Of a stretch of DNA of 64,000 bases, positions 8,099 to 17,131 are shown piece by piece. A model generated the notes under the pieces. The model was not told the origin of the DNA and did no database searches. It saw only the letters and a program-made list of their open reading frames with translations. This stretch comes from an uncultured Acetatifactor sp. (GTDB lineage Bacteria; Bacillota; Clostridia; Lachnospirales; Lachnospiraceae), in contig CAJUAP010000004.1 in assembly GCA_910584435.1 (NCBI GenBank), positions 1-64,000 of the forward strand, written 5' to 3'. Made by a program: the position numbers and the translations under genes. Numbering within the stretch: the stretch's first letter is position 1; every line of letters begins with the position of its first letter.

Positions 8099-9253
8099 CT
8101 AACGGAAACTCAAAAGAACAGTTTCAAGCTTTTGATATGCTTTCGCCACATAGGTATACATCTTCCATGCGGCATCATGCACCGGCTTCTGAACTGTCTT
8201 CTCATACACAAAACTCACTGCTGCAGATGCCGTGAAAATGACCAATGCCAAAATTACCCCCCCCATTAAGTAATTCTGCCCACAAATTTGATAAACAAAA
8301 TCCACCCACTGCGGCCGGTAACAGGTTCGTATGATCAGATTCTCATGAAATAAATATATAAGCATGGAAAGCCCGGACAGCCGATTAATGAGATAATTCT
8401 TACCCCCGGCTTTCCTCCCTGAATTCAGCATTCCAACTGCAGTCATTATCAAAAAAGGACTGTTGTTGACATTCCAGTACAACAGCTTGTCATGGAGCAA
8501 TTCCACCCTTAACCCCAGGAAATTTGTGATAAGAACCATGCCTGTATTTCCCAGCAGACCGGTAACAATGAGCAGCACATTAAATAAACGCTTCTCTGAT
8601 GATTCCTTTAAATATTTTTTCATATATGCGATTGTAAAATAAAGCGTTATCCACAGAACCAGCCATGACATAAAAAGTTTTCTATGTATTACATAGCTTA
8701 TCCCCACATACAGAACCAGCAGAACAATAGTTACCCTGAGCAGCTGTTTCTGTTCCATCCGATCAATTATACTGTTTAAAGCGGGATGTATGGGATAAAA
8801 GAGAAGATAACACGTCATGTACCAATTATTTTCCATCGTAACGGGGAACAGACTTTTTATGACTATTTTCGTGCTCAAACGGCAGGAGCCAGACATGCTG
8901 GCAGCGCCGAGAATGAACAGCGAAATAAACCATATATCAGAAAACATAGAAATCCATTTCTTCTTATCCGCCCTCTTACTGTCCAATAAAAACCACGCGG
9001 AGCAGACAAAGAAAATATTGTTTCCAAGGCTTCCGCCATATCTTAAAATGGTGCAGATTATCTGCTGGATGCTTGTTGTAGCTGTTGTGAGTTTCAATAC
9101 ATAGTCCTGACCGGCTGTATACCGGCTTCCTGATTCAAAAGTCTGAAAAGTATGGTTGATAATGATTATCAGTATTGCCATAACCTTTATTGCTTCTATT
9201 CCCGAGTTCCGCTCTGTTCCTGCGCCGGCCGGCAGTAACTTCTTCTGTTTCAT
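8099..9253 (-). CDS. Membrane acyltransferase (acyltransferase 3 family)
   Basis: Integral membrane O-acyltransferase, probably acetylating a sugar of the surface polysaccharide. The family signature region GIEAIKVMAILIIIINHTFQ is at residues 18-37 with the catalytic-type histidine of NHTF, and about ten membrane helices follow. GGAGG precedes the ATG. Length 384 fits. It sits between wzx and wzy in the operon. The acyl group and target sugar are inference only. Confidence 0.85.
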   Translation of the reverse strand: MKQKKLLPAGAGTERNSGIEAIKVMAILIIIINHTFQTFESGSRYTAGQDYVLKLTTATTSIQQIICTILRYGGSLGNNIFFVCSAWFLLDSKRADKKKWISMFSDIWFISLFILGAASMSGSCRLSTKIVIKSLFPVTMENNWYMTCYLLFYPIHPALNSIIDRMEQKQLLRVTIVLLVLYVGISYVIHRKLFMSWLVLWITLYFTIAYMKKYLKESSEKRLFNVLLIVTGLLGNTGMVLITNFLGLRVELLHDKLLYWNVNNSPFLIMTAVGMLNSGRKAGGKNYLINRLSGLSMLIYLFHENLIIRTCYRPQWVDFVYQICGQNYLMGGVILALVIFTASAAVSFVYEKTVQKPVHDAAWKMYTYVAKAYQKLETVLLSFR

Positions 9254-9312
9254 TTTAATCCTCCATGCTGCTTCCTGCTGATTACCATAATAACTCTAAA
9301 ACAGCCGCAGAG

Positions 9313-10623
9313 CTAAGTCCGGCGCATCCTTCTCCATTCTATCCTCCCACTCCCCCGCATTTCCGTCTTAACTGCAGACATGGGCACCAATGTCTTAATA
9401 TAAGCAGCAGACACATAAACCCAGAACCAATAGGAACACAAATCTAAATCAGGACATGCCAGCACCTGGCATACAATAGCAGATGCCACAGCAAATCTGC
9501 AGCCCATATTCTGTTCACTCAGCTGCCTTCCTTTTCTCTTATGGACAATTACAGGCCAAAGAATTACTGCATTAAAGATAATATATGCTGCCATCCCATA
9601 GATACCCATTTCTCCCAGCAGACTGTAGACAATACTGCTCCCTCTCACATTTTTATACCCGACACCCCATAGTTTAGAGGATTCATATGCAGCAATGGCA
9701 GTGTGATTCATCCGGGTTCTGGTTCTTCCGGAACCGGATTCCAGTTTTGAGAAAATAACAGAATCCAGCAAATCATAGAATCCTACATACATAAACAGGA
9801 AACCAAGTAAGGCCGCTGTCAGAATGGCAATCTTCCATGACACCTTTACCTTATCATTTGCCAGAATAAAGAGAATTCCCATAATCAGAAATGCTCCATA
9901 TCCGGTAGAAGAAGTGGTCAGAAGGAGTTCCAGTATCATAAAACACATCAGAATGATATTTTCCCCCCATCTGCTGATATGTGATAAAAAATAATAAAAA
10001 GCACCCGCCAGAAATACTGAAAAATAGGACGGCTCCTGGAATAAAGAAGCAATCCGGCTGTATCTGCTGCTGTAAAAGAAGATATAACCTGCCCCGCCTG
10101 TATCATTATAAAACAAAGTCTGCAGTAAAGATCTGAAAGGCAGTATTGTTTTAAAAGGAAGAAGATTCATTGTAGTTATAATCTGAATGATGCCCATTGC
10201 GAGAAGAAATACTGTGATACACCGCACTGTTCTGTAGATGACCTCTTCTTCCAGCTGCCCTGCACATATTAAAATGCAGATAAAGCACAGCACATAAAGC
10301 AGGAGCTGTATCAGAAAAAGTACTTTTTCATCAAAGATTTCATTTACCATACAGGAAGCTGCAGCTATTGCCACAAGCAATAAAGCAGAGAAAACAGGAA
10401 GCCTGTATTTTCGATGATATCTGATTCTCGCATCATATAATGTCTTTACGATAAAGGCAAAGGATGTCACAATCTGCGGACCTGCGGACAGACCTCCGAT
10501 ATTAATTACATTGTCGCACTGAAACGTCATATACAATAGTGTCAGTGCAAACATATACTTTATATCTTTTTTTAAGAATGCCCAAGAAACAGTAATAAAC
10601 CATAAAACACCAAATAATGTCAT
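9313..10623 (-). CDS. Wzy-like O-antigen/capsule polymerase
   Basis: Multi-pass membrane protein of 436 residues with about eleven hydrophobic segments and a large loop (about residues 180-215) containing the motif YSSRYSRIASLFQEPSYFSV. An SLFQEPSYF-type motif in this position is characteristic of Wzy/O-antigen ligase family proteins. Wzy joins repeat units on the outer face of the membrane. AGGA lies before the ATG. The sequence is more A+T-rich than the flanking biosynthetic genes, as is usual for wzy. Confidence 0.82.
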   Translation of the reverse strand: MTLFGVLWFITVSWAFLKKDIKYMFALTLLYMTFQCDNVINIGGLSAGPQIVTSFAFIVKTLYDARIRYHRKYRLPVFSALLLVAIAAASCMVNEIFDEKVLFLIQLLLYVLCFICILICAGQLEEEVIYRTVRCITVFLLAMGIIQIITTMNLLPFKTILPFRSLLQTLFYNDTGGAGYIFFYSSRYSRIASLFQEPSYFSVFLAGAFYYFLSHISRWGENIILMCFMILELLLTTSSTGYGAFLIMGILFILANDKVKVSWKIAILTAALLGFLFMYVGFYDLLDSVIFSKLESGSGRTRTRMNHTAIAAYESSKLWGVGYKNVRGSSIVYSLLGEMGIYGMAAYIIFNAVILWPVIVHKRKGRQLSEQNMGCRFAVASAIVCQVLACPDLDLCSYWFWVYVSAAYIKTLVPMSAVKTEMRGSGRIEWRRMRRT

Positions 10624-10645
10624 TTTTTCCTGCCGCCCCGCTTGC

Positions 10646-10687
10646 TTAACTTTACATATTTAACTTTGCATATTTAACTTTGCATAT
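10646..10687. repeat. Three tandem 14-bp units upstream of wzy
   Basis: TTAACTTTRCATAT occurs three times in direct succession in the gap between the GT4 gene and wzy; only one base differs between copies. It is A+T-rich and could contain weak promoter-like matches, but no clear promoter is seen. Confidence 0.8.
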
Positions 10688-10732
10688 ACTTTCCATGCAA
10701 TTGAAGTGAACGATATCAAAAGCAGCCGATAT

Positions 10733-11836
10733 TTATACAGAATTGTATAAATTGATATAAATACCTTCCAGTTGTTTCGCACAGATTCGTATATCATACT
10801 TCTCTATATCAGCCTTATTATCCTCATAATAATCCAGTCTGCTATATTCCGTATGCTCAAATTCTTCCATTGTCTTCACCCAAAGTGTTATATCAGTTTC
10901 GCTGATTGGAAGAAAACGTATGTTATCCCCGACCTGCACATCTCTGGGAACACGCTCCGAAACAATGCATGGCAGACCACTGATTTGTGCTTCTGCCGCC
11001 GAGATTCCAAGCCCTTCATACCTGGATGGAAATAGAAAAAGATCCATTGCCGACAAAAGTCCTGCTACATCATTGGATTCGCCATAGATAATGATTCTGT
11101 CTCTGTATGGAGAGCGGCTTACATATTCCTCAATCTCTTTTCTTTCACTTCCGTTTCCAACCATGAGCAATCTTGCTCCTGGTGCGCTCTCAGCGTATTT
11201 TTCAAAGCTTTTTATAACAAACCAGGGATTTTTCTGGTAATTAAGTCTTCCCACATATCCCAGCACAAAGCAATCCTCCAATTTCATCAGCCGGCGGTAT
11301 TGCTCTCTTTTTTGTGAATGAAACTTATAGTTCTCTATCTCAAATCCATTGGAAATCACCGTAAATCTGCCTTTTCCAAATATCCAATCACCAGCCAGGG
11401 TACTGCACGAAAAAGCTTGTGTGTACATCCTTTTAAATACAGGTAACAGAATTTCATGTATTTTTTCATGCTGGCATTTGGAATTATGGCAATGCATTAT
11501 TCTGATCTTTATATGATTTAATTCTGCCAATACCAGTTCTGCAGCACTTGTAGCACTATTCCCATGTACATGGCAGATATCAAATTTTGTTGTTCTTAAT
11601 TTCTTATTTAACATTGTAAAATAGACGGGATTTGATATTTTCCTTTGCGGCAGTTCTTCGATTGTAATTCCGTATTCCATGCACTTTTCCCGGTAAAACC
11701 TTTCAATTGGGATACCTGCCATAATCGTAATATCAAACTTGTTTAAATCCATATGAGTGCAGTAATTCATAATAACCGCACTAATGCCGTCCATTTTCAG
11801 ATTCCCTGCAAGCATTACAACCTTTATCTTATCCAT
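10733..11836 (-). CDS. Family 4 glycosyltransferase
   Basis: GT-B fold retaining glycosyltransferase of about 367 residues. The N-terminal domain begins KVVMLAGNLKMDGISAVIMN, the acceptor-side glycine-rich loop, and the C-terminal Rossmann domain carries FPSRYEGLGISAAEA near residue 280, the E-x7-E donor-binding motif of GT4 enzymes. The start at 11836 (MDKIKVV) is preferred because GGAG lies upstream and the preceding twelve residues are not family-like. The gene is A+T-rich compared with the cpsBCD end, suggesting the glycosyltransferase module was acquired separately. Confidence 0.87.
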   Translation of the reverse strand: MDKIKVVMLAGNLKMDGISAVIMNYCTHMDLNKFDITIMAGIPIERFYREKCMEYGITIEELPQRKISNPVYFTMLNKKLRTTKFDICHVHGNSATSAAELVLAELNHIKIRIMHCHNSKCQHEKIHEILLPVFKRMYTQAFSCSTLAGDWIFGKGRFTVISNGFEIENYKFHSQKREQYRRLMKLEDCFVLGYVGRLNYQKNPWFVIKSFEKYAESAPGARLLMVGNGSERKEIEEYVSRSPYRDRIIIYGESNDVAGLLSAMDLFLFPSRYEGLGISAAEAQISGLPCIVSERVPRDVQVGDNIRFLPISETDITLWVKTMEEFEHTEYSRLDYYEDNKADIEKYDIRICAKQLEGIYINLYNSV

Positions 11837-11919
11837 TGCATTATTGTCTCCAAAACCTTCCATGAATTCCATGCATTTCTATTAAGGCTCCCCGGCCTGC
11901 AGTCATCCGCTGCTTCCGC

Positions 11920-12903
11920 TCATATTTCTGCATGATACTTTTTCCTTCTTAAAAGCATCATCCATGGAATCATCTTCGGACACAGCATCATAACCACAGC
12001 ACGCAGTCTGTTATGATGCGAAACGGGGGCTTTAAAGGCAGTCAGTGCATTCTTTCTTACCGTTTTCAAGCATTTACGGTACATTTCGGGATATTTCTTC
12101 TGAACATCAGCCAATACCATAACATCATATACATCCGAATATGTACGCCACCTGGCAAACTTCCATGCCTCCAGCAGCTTGTCCGTATGCAGAATAAAAT
12201 CTTTCTTTATCAGGTCTATGGCATATAAACCATTCTGCCATTTTTCGATAGAAAACTGTGTGGTTGCACTTGCGGGATTGTTCCGCCGGTAGTAATATAT
12301 CTTTCTATGGCCCGCAACAACATGATTTGCTCTCTGGAATGCCGTGGTATTAAAATGAAACCCTTCTCCAATAAACAGCTCAGAAAGAAATCGTATATTT
12401 TCACTTAAAAAACTTCTCTTAAATAATTTACAATACACTCCGATGGGAATGTTATAACATAGTATTTGTTCTGCAGCTTTTTCAGGAGTATAAATTTCTA
12501 TGGATTCCTTTTTCGTCTGCTTCTTATCAAAATTGCCGAACATTTCTGTGGTCAGTGTAATATCTGCATCTTTCTGAATCAATCCATACAGATATCCCAC
12601 ATAATCCGGCATGACATAATCATCTCCATCCACAAAACAGATATACTCTCCTGTGGCGATATCCATACCGCTGTTACGCGCCGCGCTCACGCCTGCATTC
12701 TGCTTATGTACCACTTTTATACGGCAGTCCCTGTCCGCATATGAGTCACAGATTTTTCCTGAATCATCTGTGGAACCATCATCCACAAGAATGATCTCCA
12801 GATTTCCGTACTCCTGGTTTTGAACAGATTCAATGCACTGTGCCAGATATTTCCCAACATTATAAACGGGAACAATAACAGAAACTTTTTTTGTTCCCTT
12901 CAT
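11920..12903 (-). CDS. Family 2 glycosyltransferase
   Basis: GT-A glycosyltransferase of about 327 residues. It starts KKVSVIVPVYNVGKYLAQCI, has the donor loop LVDDGSTDDSG near residue 40 and the metal site VDGDDYVMP near residue 95. The ATG at 12903 is preceded by GGGGGAATTCATT and overlaps by four bases (ATGA) the stop of a truncated GT2 fragment, so its translation may be coupled to that fragment. In-frame upstream ATG at 12975 belongs to antisense-like sequence of the fragment and is not used. Sugar specificity unknown. Confidence 0.87.
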   Translation of the reverse strand: MKGTKKVSVIVPVYNVGKYLAQCIESVQNQEYGNLEIILVDDGSTDDSGKICDSYADRDCRIKVVHKQNAGVSAARNSGMDIATGEYICFVDGDDYVMPDYVGYLYGLIQKDADITLTTEMFGNFDKKQTKKESIEIYTPEKAAEQILCYNIPIGVYCKLFKRSFLSENIRFLSELFIGEGFHFNTTAFQRANHVVAGHRKIYYYRRNNPASATTQFSIEKWQNGLYAIDLIKKDFILHTDKLLEAWKFARWRTYSDVYDVMVLADVQKKYPEMYRKCLKTVRKNALTAFKAPVSHHNRLRAVVMMLCPKMIPWMMLLRRKKYHAEI

Positions 12904-13040
12904 AATGAATTCCCCCCCGGATTTAATATAATCTTGATGTTTTTGTAATCCTGCTCTATGGCTGACCGGATACATTCCGGCAGATATTTTTCTCCGTTGT
13001 ATATTCCTATGATAATAGAAATTACATGCTCTCCCATCAT
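12900..13040 (-). pseudogene. Truncated N-terminus of another family 2 glycosyltransferase
   Basis: With AGGATGGAAGG just ahead, ATG at 13040 opens a frame reading EHVISIIIGIYNGEKYLPEC then IRSAIEQDYKNIKIIL, the first 40 residues of a GT2 enzyme. It then stops at 12900 inside the start of the intact GT2 gene. The rest of the enzyme is missing. Either recombination between two GT2 genes deleted the body, or the stub now acts as a translated leader for the next gene through the ATGA overlap. Confidence 0.7.
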
Positions 13041-13050
13041 CCTTCCATCC

Positions 13051-14190
13051 TCAATTCGATGCATTGTACGCATACTGTCCACTCCACTGTCTTGTCTGAT
13101 TTTTCAGATATCCATAGGCCTCACCCCGCCATTCTGCCAGCAGGCTGTCAATTTCCGCGTATCCGATTTCATCCTGTATCTTCTCATCCAACTCCGCTGA
13201 TGCCGTTACTTTTCTGTCTTCCAGCCCAAGCATTTCCAGCAGGCTTCCCAGTTTTTCCGAATTTCCATATCCATGCTCACGAACAAACGCTGCAAATCTG
13301 CGGTGTGTAACCACGGACAAAACTGTACCGTGAAAAGTATCCGTTATCACATATTCCGCATTTGCAAACCACGCAGGAACTTCCAGGGGAGAACAGTTCA
13401 TAAAAGTATTTCTGAGATTCTGGATGCCTCCCAGAGAAACTATTTTCAATCCGTGTTTTCCTGCAAATGCCGTGATGCACCTGCATTCCTCTGCCGAAAA
13501 TCTTCCGGAATAGCCGTACACCAGAAGATATTTTTCATTCATGGGTTTTCTCTCCGGGATATACTTTCCCCAATCGTAAAGCAGTACCGGATCCGGATAT
13601 ATGGGCGGCTCTTTCCCCAGCAGTCTCCTTACGATATCCTGTGAATTCCGGTCTCTTACGGAGATACAGTCCAGTCTGCTTAAATCATCTCTCACTGTCT
13701 CTGCGATGCCGTATTTCTCTATTTTGTCCAGTGTAGTGTTTCCAAAGGATGCCGCATAAGCGACCGTCTTGGAAGCCCTGTTCCCATATCCGAACAATTC
13801 CCTGGAATAACCGACATTTGTATTGTTCTGGACACAGTTAAATACTTCATCGCTTCCTATCACCAGCAGATCCAGCCGGGGCGCATAATTCATATGGTTT
13901 TTCTCAATCCCCAGAAGAGAAAAATACTGTTCCGCGTAGGTTTTCTTGTATCGGATAAAACGCAGCTTATCTCTGAAAGAAGCTCTATAGCGCAATGCCT
14001 CAAGAGCCTTCTGCATTCTGCGCTGTATTCCTTTTTTTTCAGAAGTTTCCACCAGACATTTTCCGGGATGATAATCTACGAACTCAACCTCCCATCCCAA
14101 TTCCTCCAGTACCATTTTTAAACTGTATGCCTGCAGAAACGAACCATAATTTAAGATCCTCTGCATGGAAAGAATGCCTGCCCGTTCCAT
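13051..14190 (-). CDS. Polysaccharide pyruvyl transferase family protein
   Basis: PF04230-type enzyme that transfers pyruvate ketals (or, in some members, other groups) onto surface polysaccharide. The N-terminus has the family pattern ILSMQRILNYGSFLQAYSLK, the middle has LVIGSDEVFNCVQNNTNVGY near residue 110, and the C-terminal half has the AEYVITDTFHGTVLS motif with the typical TD-(S/T)FH signature near residue 285. The start at 14190 has GGGAG seven bases upstream; ATG at 14196 is too close to it. It would give the exopolysaccharide an acidic group. Substrate is inferred. Confidence 0.87.
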   Translation of the reverse strand: MERAGILSMQRILNYGSFLQAYSLKMVLEELGWEVEFVDYHPGKCLVETSEKKGIQRRMQKALEALRYRASFRDKLRFIRYKKTYAEQYFSLLGIEKNHMNYAPRLDLLVIGSDEVFNCVQNNTNVGYSRELFGYGNRASKTVAYAASFGNTTLDKIEKYGIAETVRDDLSRLDCISVRDRNSQDIVRRLLGKEPPIYPDPVLLYDWGKYIPERKPMNEKYLLVYGYSGRFSAEECRCITAFAGKHGLKIVSLGGIQNLRNTFMNCSPLEVPAWFANAEYVITDTFHGTVLSVVTHRRFAAFVREHGYGNSEKLGSLLEMLGLEDRKVTASAELDEKIQDEIGYAEIDSLLAEWRGEAYGYLKNQTRQWSGQYAYNASN

Positions 14191-14280
14191 CGTCATACTC
14201 CCAACTCTTTTACAACTTGTAGATTTCTTATCAATTTATCATTTCTTTCATCATCTGATTTTCTGTTCAGCTTCATTGTG

Positions 14281-14778
14281 CTATCCCCACAGTTCATCCA
14301 CAATCTTCTCGAATTTCTCATTGAATGCTGCATTATTGCTGTGCAGTCCGGACGGCATGGAACGTATCAGGTTATCATAATCCACAAGCAATTCTTCAAG
14401 CGCATCCACGTCCTCTGCAACAATAATATTCCCCTGCCTCTGTGCCGTCTGCTTTGCGAATTCCACCTGGTGGTCATTCACATGCTCGCCGTATTTCTTC
14501 TGCCTTGGCACTACAATGGGGATTTTACCCGACTGCAGCGGCATAAAAATGCTGGAAGGTCCGCCATGTGTGACAACGATATGTGCTCCGGCAGCATACT
14601 CCGTCATTTTCTGATAGGGGAGGAATTTACTCCATGTACAATGTATGGGTTCATATGTGCTGAAGCCTGTCTGAATGATGACCTCTTCTTCCAGCACTCC
14701 TTTCCCTTTCAAATCATCCATGTATTTTACAAGCCGGTTGAAGGGCTGTTCATGTGTTCCTACTGTGACAAATATCAT
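14281..14778 (-). CDS. PssE/Alg13-like glycosyltransferase subunit
   Basis: Donor-binding half of a split GT28 glycosyltransferase, related to Alg13 and PssE. The 165-residue protein starts MIFVTVGTHEQPFNRL and contains VTHGGPSSIFMPLQSGKIPI near residue 90, the nucleotide-sugar binding site. It works with the membrane-bound PssD/Alg14 partner encoded immediately upstream, together adding the second sugar to the priming sugar. GAGG precedes the ATG. Confidence 0.9.
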   Translation of the reverse strand: MIFVTVGTHEQPFNRLVKYMDDLKGKGVLEEEVIIQTGFSTYEPIHCTWSKFLPYQKMTEYAAGAHIVVTHGGPSSIFMPLQSGKIPIVVPRQKKYGEHVNDHQVEFAKQTAQRQGNIIVAEDVDALEELLVDYDNLIRSMPSGLHSNNAAFNEKFEKIVDELWG

Positions 14779-14820
14779 CTTGATACCTCATATCCGGCAA
14801 AAAGCCCGGAATTATGCCGA

Positions 14821-15297
14821 TTAAAAAATACTTCCCAGGTTTATTGCTTTCGGATAAACGCTCTTCATTTCCTCCCATTGTACAATGAACCGATCCGTAA
14901 ACGGATAGACCAGCTTCCCTGTCAGGGTAGGCTTATCAATCCGGTCAAATACTTCAATATAGATTAATTTTGCTCCAAATAACTTTCCAAGTACAAAAAA
15001 AGGGACCGCCACGGCAGCGCCGGATGATATAATCATATCAGGCTTTTCCTTCCGCAGCACCTTCCACGCAACTGACGTATTGCGGATCAGATTCAGGATA
15101 TTTCTGTTTGTAGGGTAATAGCAGGAATAACGCCGCTCCCCTTCCAGCATGCTTGCCGCATCTTCCTTGTCGAATGTGACCCAGAACCTGTCTTTGTTTT
15201 TCCAGAAAGGCTTCAGCATATATAAATGCGTCAAGTGTCCCCCGGAAGAGCCTGCCAGACATATATTAATATTTTTTCCCTCAATTCCTCTTATCAT
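14821..15297 (-). CDS. PssD/Alg14-like membrane subunit of split glycosyltransferase
   Basis: Membrane-anchored partner of PssE. The 158 residues start with NICLAGSSGGHLTHLYML, the conserved Alg14 motif, and contain PDMIISSGAAVAVPFF near residue 85. In the family this subunit recruits the catalytic partner to the membrane. Its ATG overlaps the stop of the sugar transferase gene by four bases, so the two are translationally coupled; pssE follows 42 bases downstream. Confidence 0.9.
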   Translation of the reverse strand: MIRGIEGKNINICLAGSSGGHLTHLYMLKPFWKNKDRFWVTFDKEDAASMLEGERRYSCYYPTNRNILNLIRNTSVAWKVLRKEKPDMIISSGAAVAVPFFVLGKLFGAKLIYIEVFDRIDKPTLTGKLVYPFTDRFIVQWEEMKSVYPKAINLGSIF

Positions 15298-16757
15298 TTT
15301 GCCCCGTCCCTCTTTACCACAGCTTTGACAGTCTGCAGGATAATCATAATATCCCTGCCGATACTCCAGTCGGCGATATACTGCGCATCCAGCTTTACCA
15401 CTTCCTCAAAGTCCGTGATATTGCTTCTGCCGCTGACCTGCCATAAACCCGTGATGCCCGGTTTAATGGCAAGCCTCTGTCTGTGGTGCAGTTCATACTT
15501 TTCCCACTCGTCCACTGTGGGCGGCCGTGTGCCCACCACGCTCATATCTCCGATTAAGACATTGATAAACTGCGGAAATTCGTCCAGGCTCCAATCCCGG
15601 ATGAAATTCCCGATCCCTTTCTTCATAGTGCCGTCGGGCATCCTTTTACAGCCGATAATTCTCGGATCATAGTCTAATTTGAACATCATGCCGTCTTTGA
15701 CATTATTTTCTTCCAGCAGTTCTTTTTTCCGCTCCTCCGCATCCAGGTACATGCTGCGGAACTTGTACATTTTAAACTTTTTACCGTTTTTTCCTACCCT
15801 TACCTGAGTAAAGAAAACAGGTCCCGGCGAATTGAAGTAAATAACAGGCCCCAGCACAACTGCCAGCAGCAGTGTGACAATACTTCCCGTAAAACCTATG
15901 ATAATGTCCATTCCCCTCTTCACTGCCACAGTGAATCCGTCCACCCAGCGGATGCTGGAGGTCAGCACATCCATGCCGCACAAACGGTTGCTGTACTGCT
16001 TCTGCCCGTAAGGGTTGAAGGAATCCGGCATTGCCAGATGCACCGTCACACCCATTTCCATAAACTGGTTCAGAAGCTCCCCGGAATAATCCTCCAGGCG
16101 TGCTGCGCTGAACAGGATTTCATCCACCCACTCGCGGCAGATGTATTCCGCAGCCCTGTCCGGATCTGCCACCACAGGTATGCCTGCTATTGTATCTGGT
16201 TCATCCCCGGACGGATGGAATTTATCTAACAGAATGATCCCTTTGATCCGGTACGGTTCCATGGGGCGGCTTTTGATCTGCCGTACCACTGACTCCGCTT
16301 TATCCAGAGTAGATACCAGCAGCAGGGAACGGCCCACTGTGCTGGCCAGACGCTTCCGCAGGAACGCTTTCCATGCGGTTCTGGTCAGATAACTTATCAC
16401 CGCATACAGACCGCCCATCAGAAACACCACAATACGGGACACACTTGAACTTTCCTGTATGGCAAATAAATACACCACCGCCCCCGTAACTACAATCACA
16501 TCCTGTCTCAGGGTGGCAATGATCTCCGAATGGATGCCTCTTCTTAACACACTTTTATAGCTGTTCGCTGCCGTTGCCAGCACCAGGTTCACCAGCGTGA
16601 CACAGAACAGCATGCTGAGATATATCTTGTCATCATAAGGATTACAAAACCCATGCCTGATGATATATGCTGCAAGAAATGCCAAATGAAGGCAGAGCAG
16701 ATCCAACAAAATAAAATCCATGTGCTTTGTCCAGCTCTGCGATCTCTTCTTGTACAC
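15294..16757 (-). CDS. Undecaprenyl-phosphate sugar phosphotransferase (priming transferase)
   Basis: Polyprenyl glycosylphosphotransferase that puts the first sugar phosphate on undecaprenyl phosphate and so starts repeat-unit synthesis. About five N-terminal membrane helices and a CoA-binding-like central region precede the catalytic domain, where KRGMDIIIGFTGS, KMYKFRSMYLDAEERK and DEFPQFINVLIGDMSVVGTR are the family motifs. The GTG at 16757 (YKKRSQSWTKHMDFILLD) is chosen because AAGGGA lies seven bases upstream and it matches the usual family start; in-frame ATGs at 16835 and 16808 lack ribosome sites. Predicted length 487. Confidence 0.92.
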   Translation of the reverse strand: MYKKRSQSWTKHMDFILLDLLCLHLAFLAAYIIRHGFCNPYDDKIYLSMLFCVTLVNLVLATAANSYKSVLRRGIHSEIIATLRQDVIVVTGAVVYLFAIQESSSVSRIVVFLMGGLYAVISYLTRTAWKAFLRKRLASTVGRSLLLVSTLDKAESVVRQIKSRPMEPYRIKGIILLDKFHPSGDEPDTIAGIPVVADPDRAAEYICREWVDEILFSAARLEDYSGELLNQFMEMGVTVHLAMPDSFNPYGQKQYSNRLCGMDVLTSSIRWVDGFTVAVKRGMDIIIGFTGSIVTLLLAVVLGPVIYFNSPGPVFFTQVRVGKNGKKFKMYKFRSMYLDAEERKKELLEENNVKDGMMFKLDYDPRIIGCKRMPDGTMKKGIGNFIRDWSLDEFPQFINVLIGDMSVVGTRPPTVDEWEKYELHHRQRLAIKPGITGLWQVSGRSNITDFEEVVKLDAQYIADWSIGRDIMIILQTVKAVVKRDGAK

Positions 16758-16924
16758 CTGCCATTCCCTTCCATTTCTAACAATGCCACTGCTTCCCCAG
16801 CCTGTCATCAAGCCGGGAAACAATGGCAACCACATGTTTTGAGGCCAACTCAGGGTTCATACCCTGCTAATTAATCATGCATGACTAATTATTGTGTATT
16901 ACATTGTTATATTTGTATTACTCA

Positions 16925-17032
16925 TTGTACTGATTGGTTAAGCCGTACTGTTTGATTTAATTGTACTGATTGGCTAAGCCGTACTGGTTGATTTAACTGT
17001 ACTGTTTAATTTAACTGTATTGTTTGATTTAA
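16925..17032. repeat. Degenerate 36/18-bp tandem repeats in the operon spacer
   Basis: Two 36-bp units (16925-16960 and 16961-16996) differ at two positions; each ends GTACTG(T/G)TTGATTTAA. Two 18-bp units of the same second half follow (16997-17014, 17015-17032), and looser matches continue to about 17090. The block fills most of the 374-bp gap between the surface-protein gene and the priming transferase. No promoter or CRISPR-like spacer structure is seen; the rest of the gap is A+T-rich and unassigned. Confidence 0.8.
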
Positions 17033-17131
17033 CCCTACTGCTTATCTCTACTAATTGGTTAAACTGTACTGCTTATCTTTCTTGAACTGCAGTTCAAATT
17101 CTGCTGTGGTGCCGCTTGCTTAACTGCACTG

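Noticed and set aside
14278..14967. Plus-strand 229-residue reading frame
   Set aside because: It is antisense to the clear pssE and pssD genes, has no ribosome site and no family-like composition.
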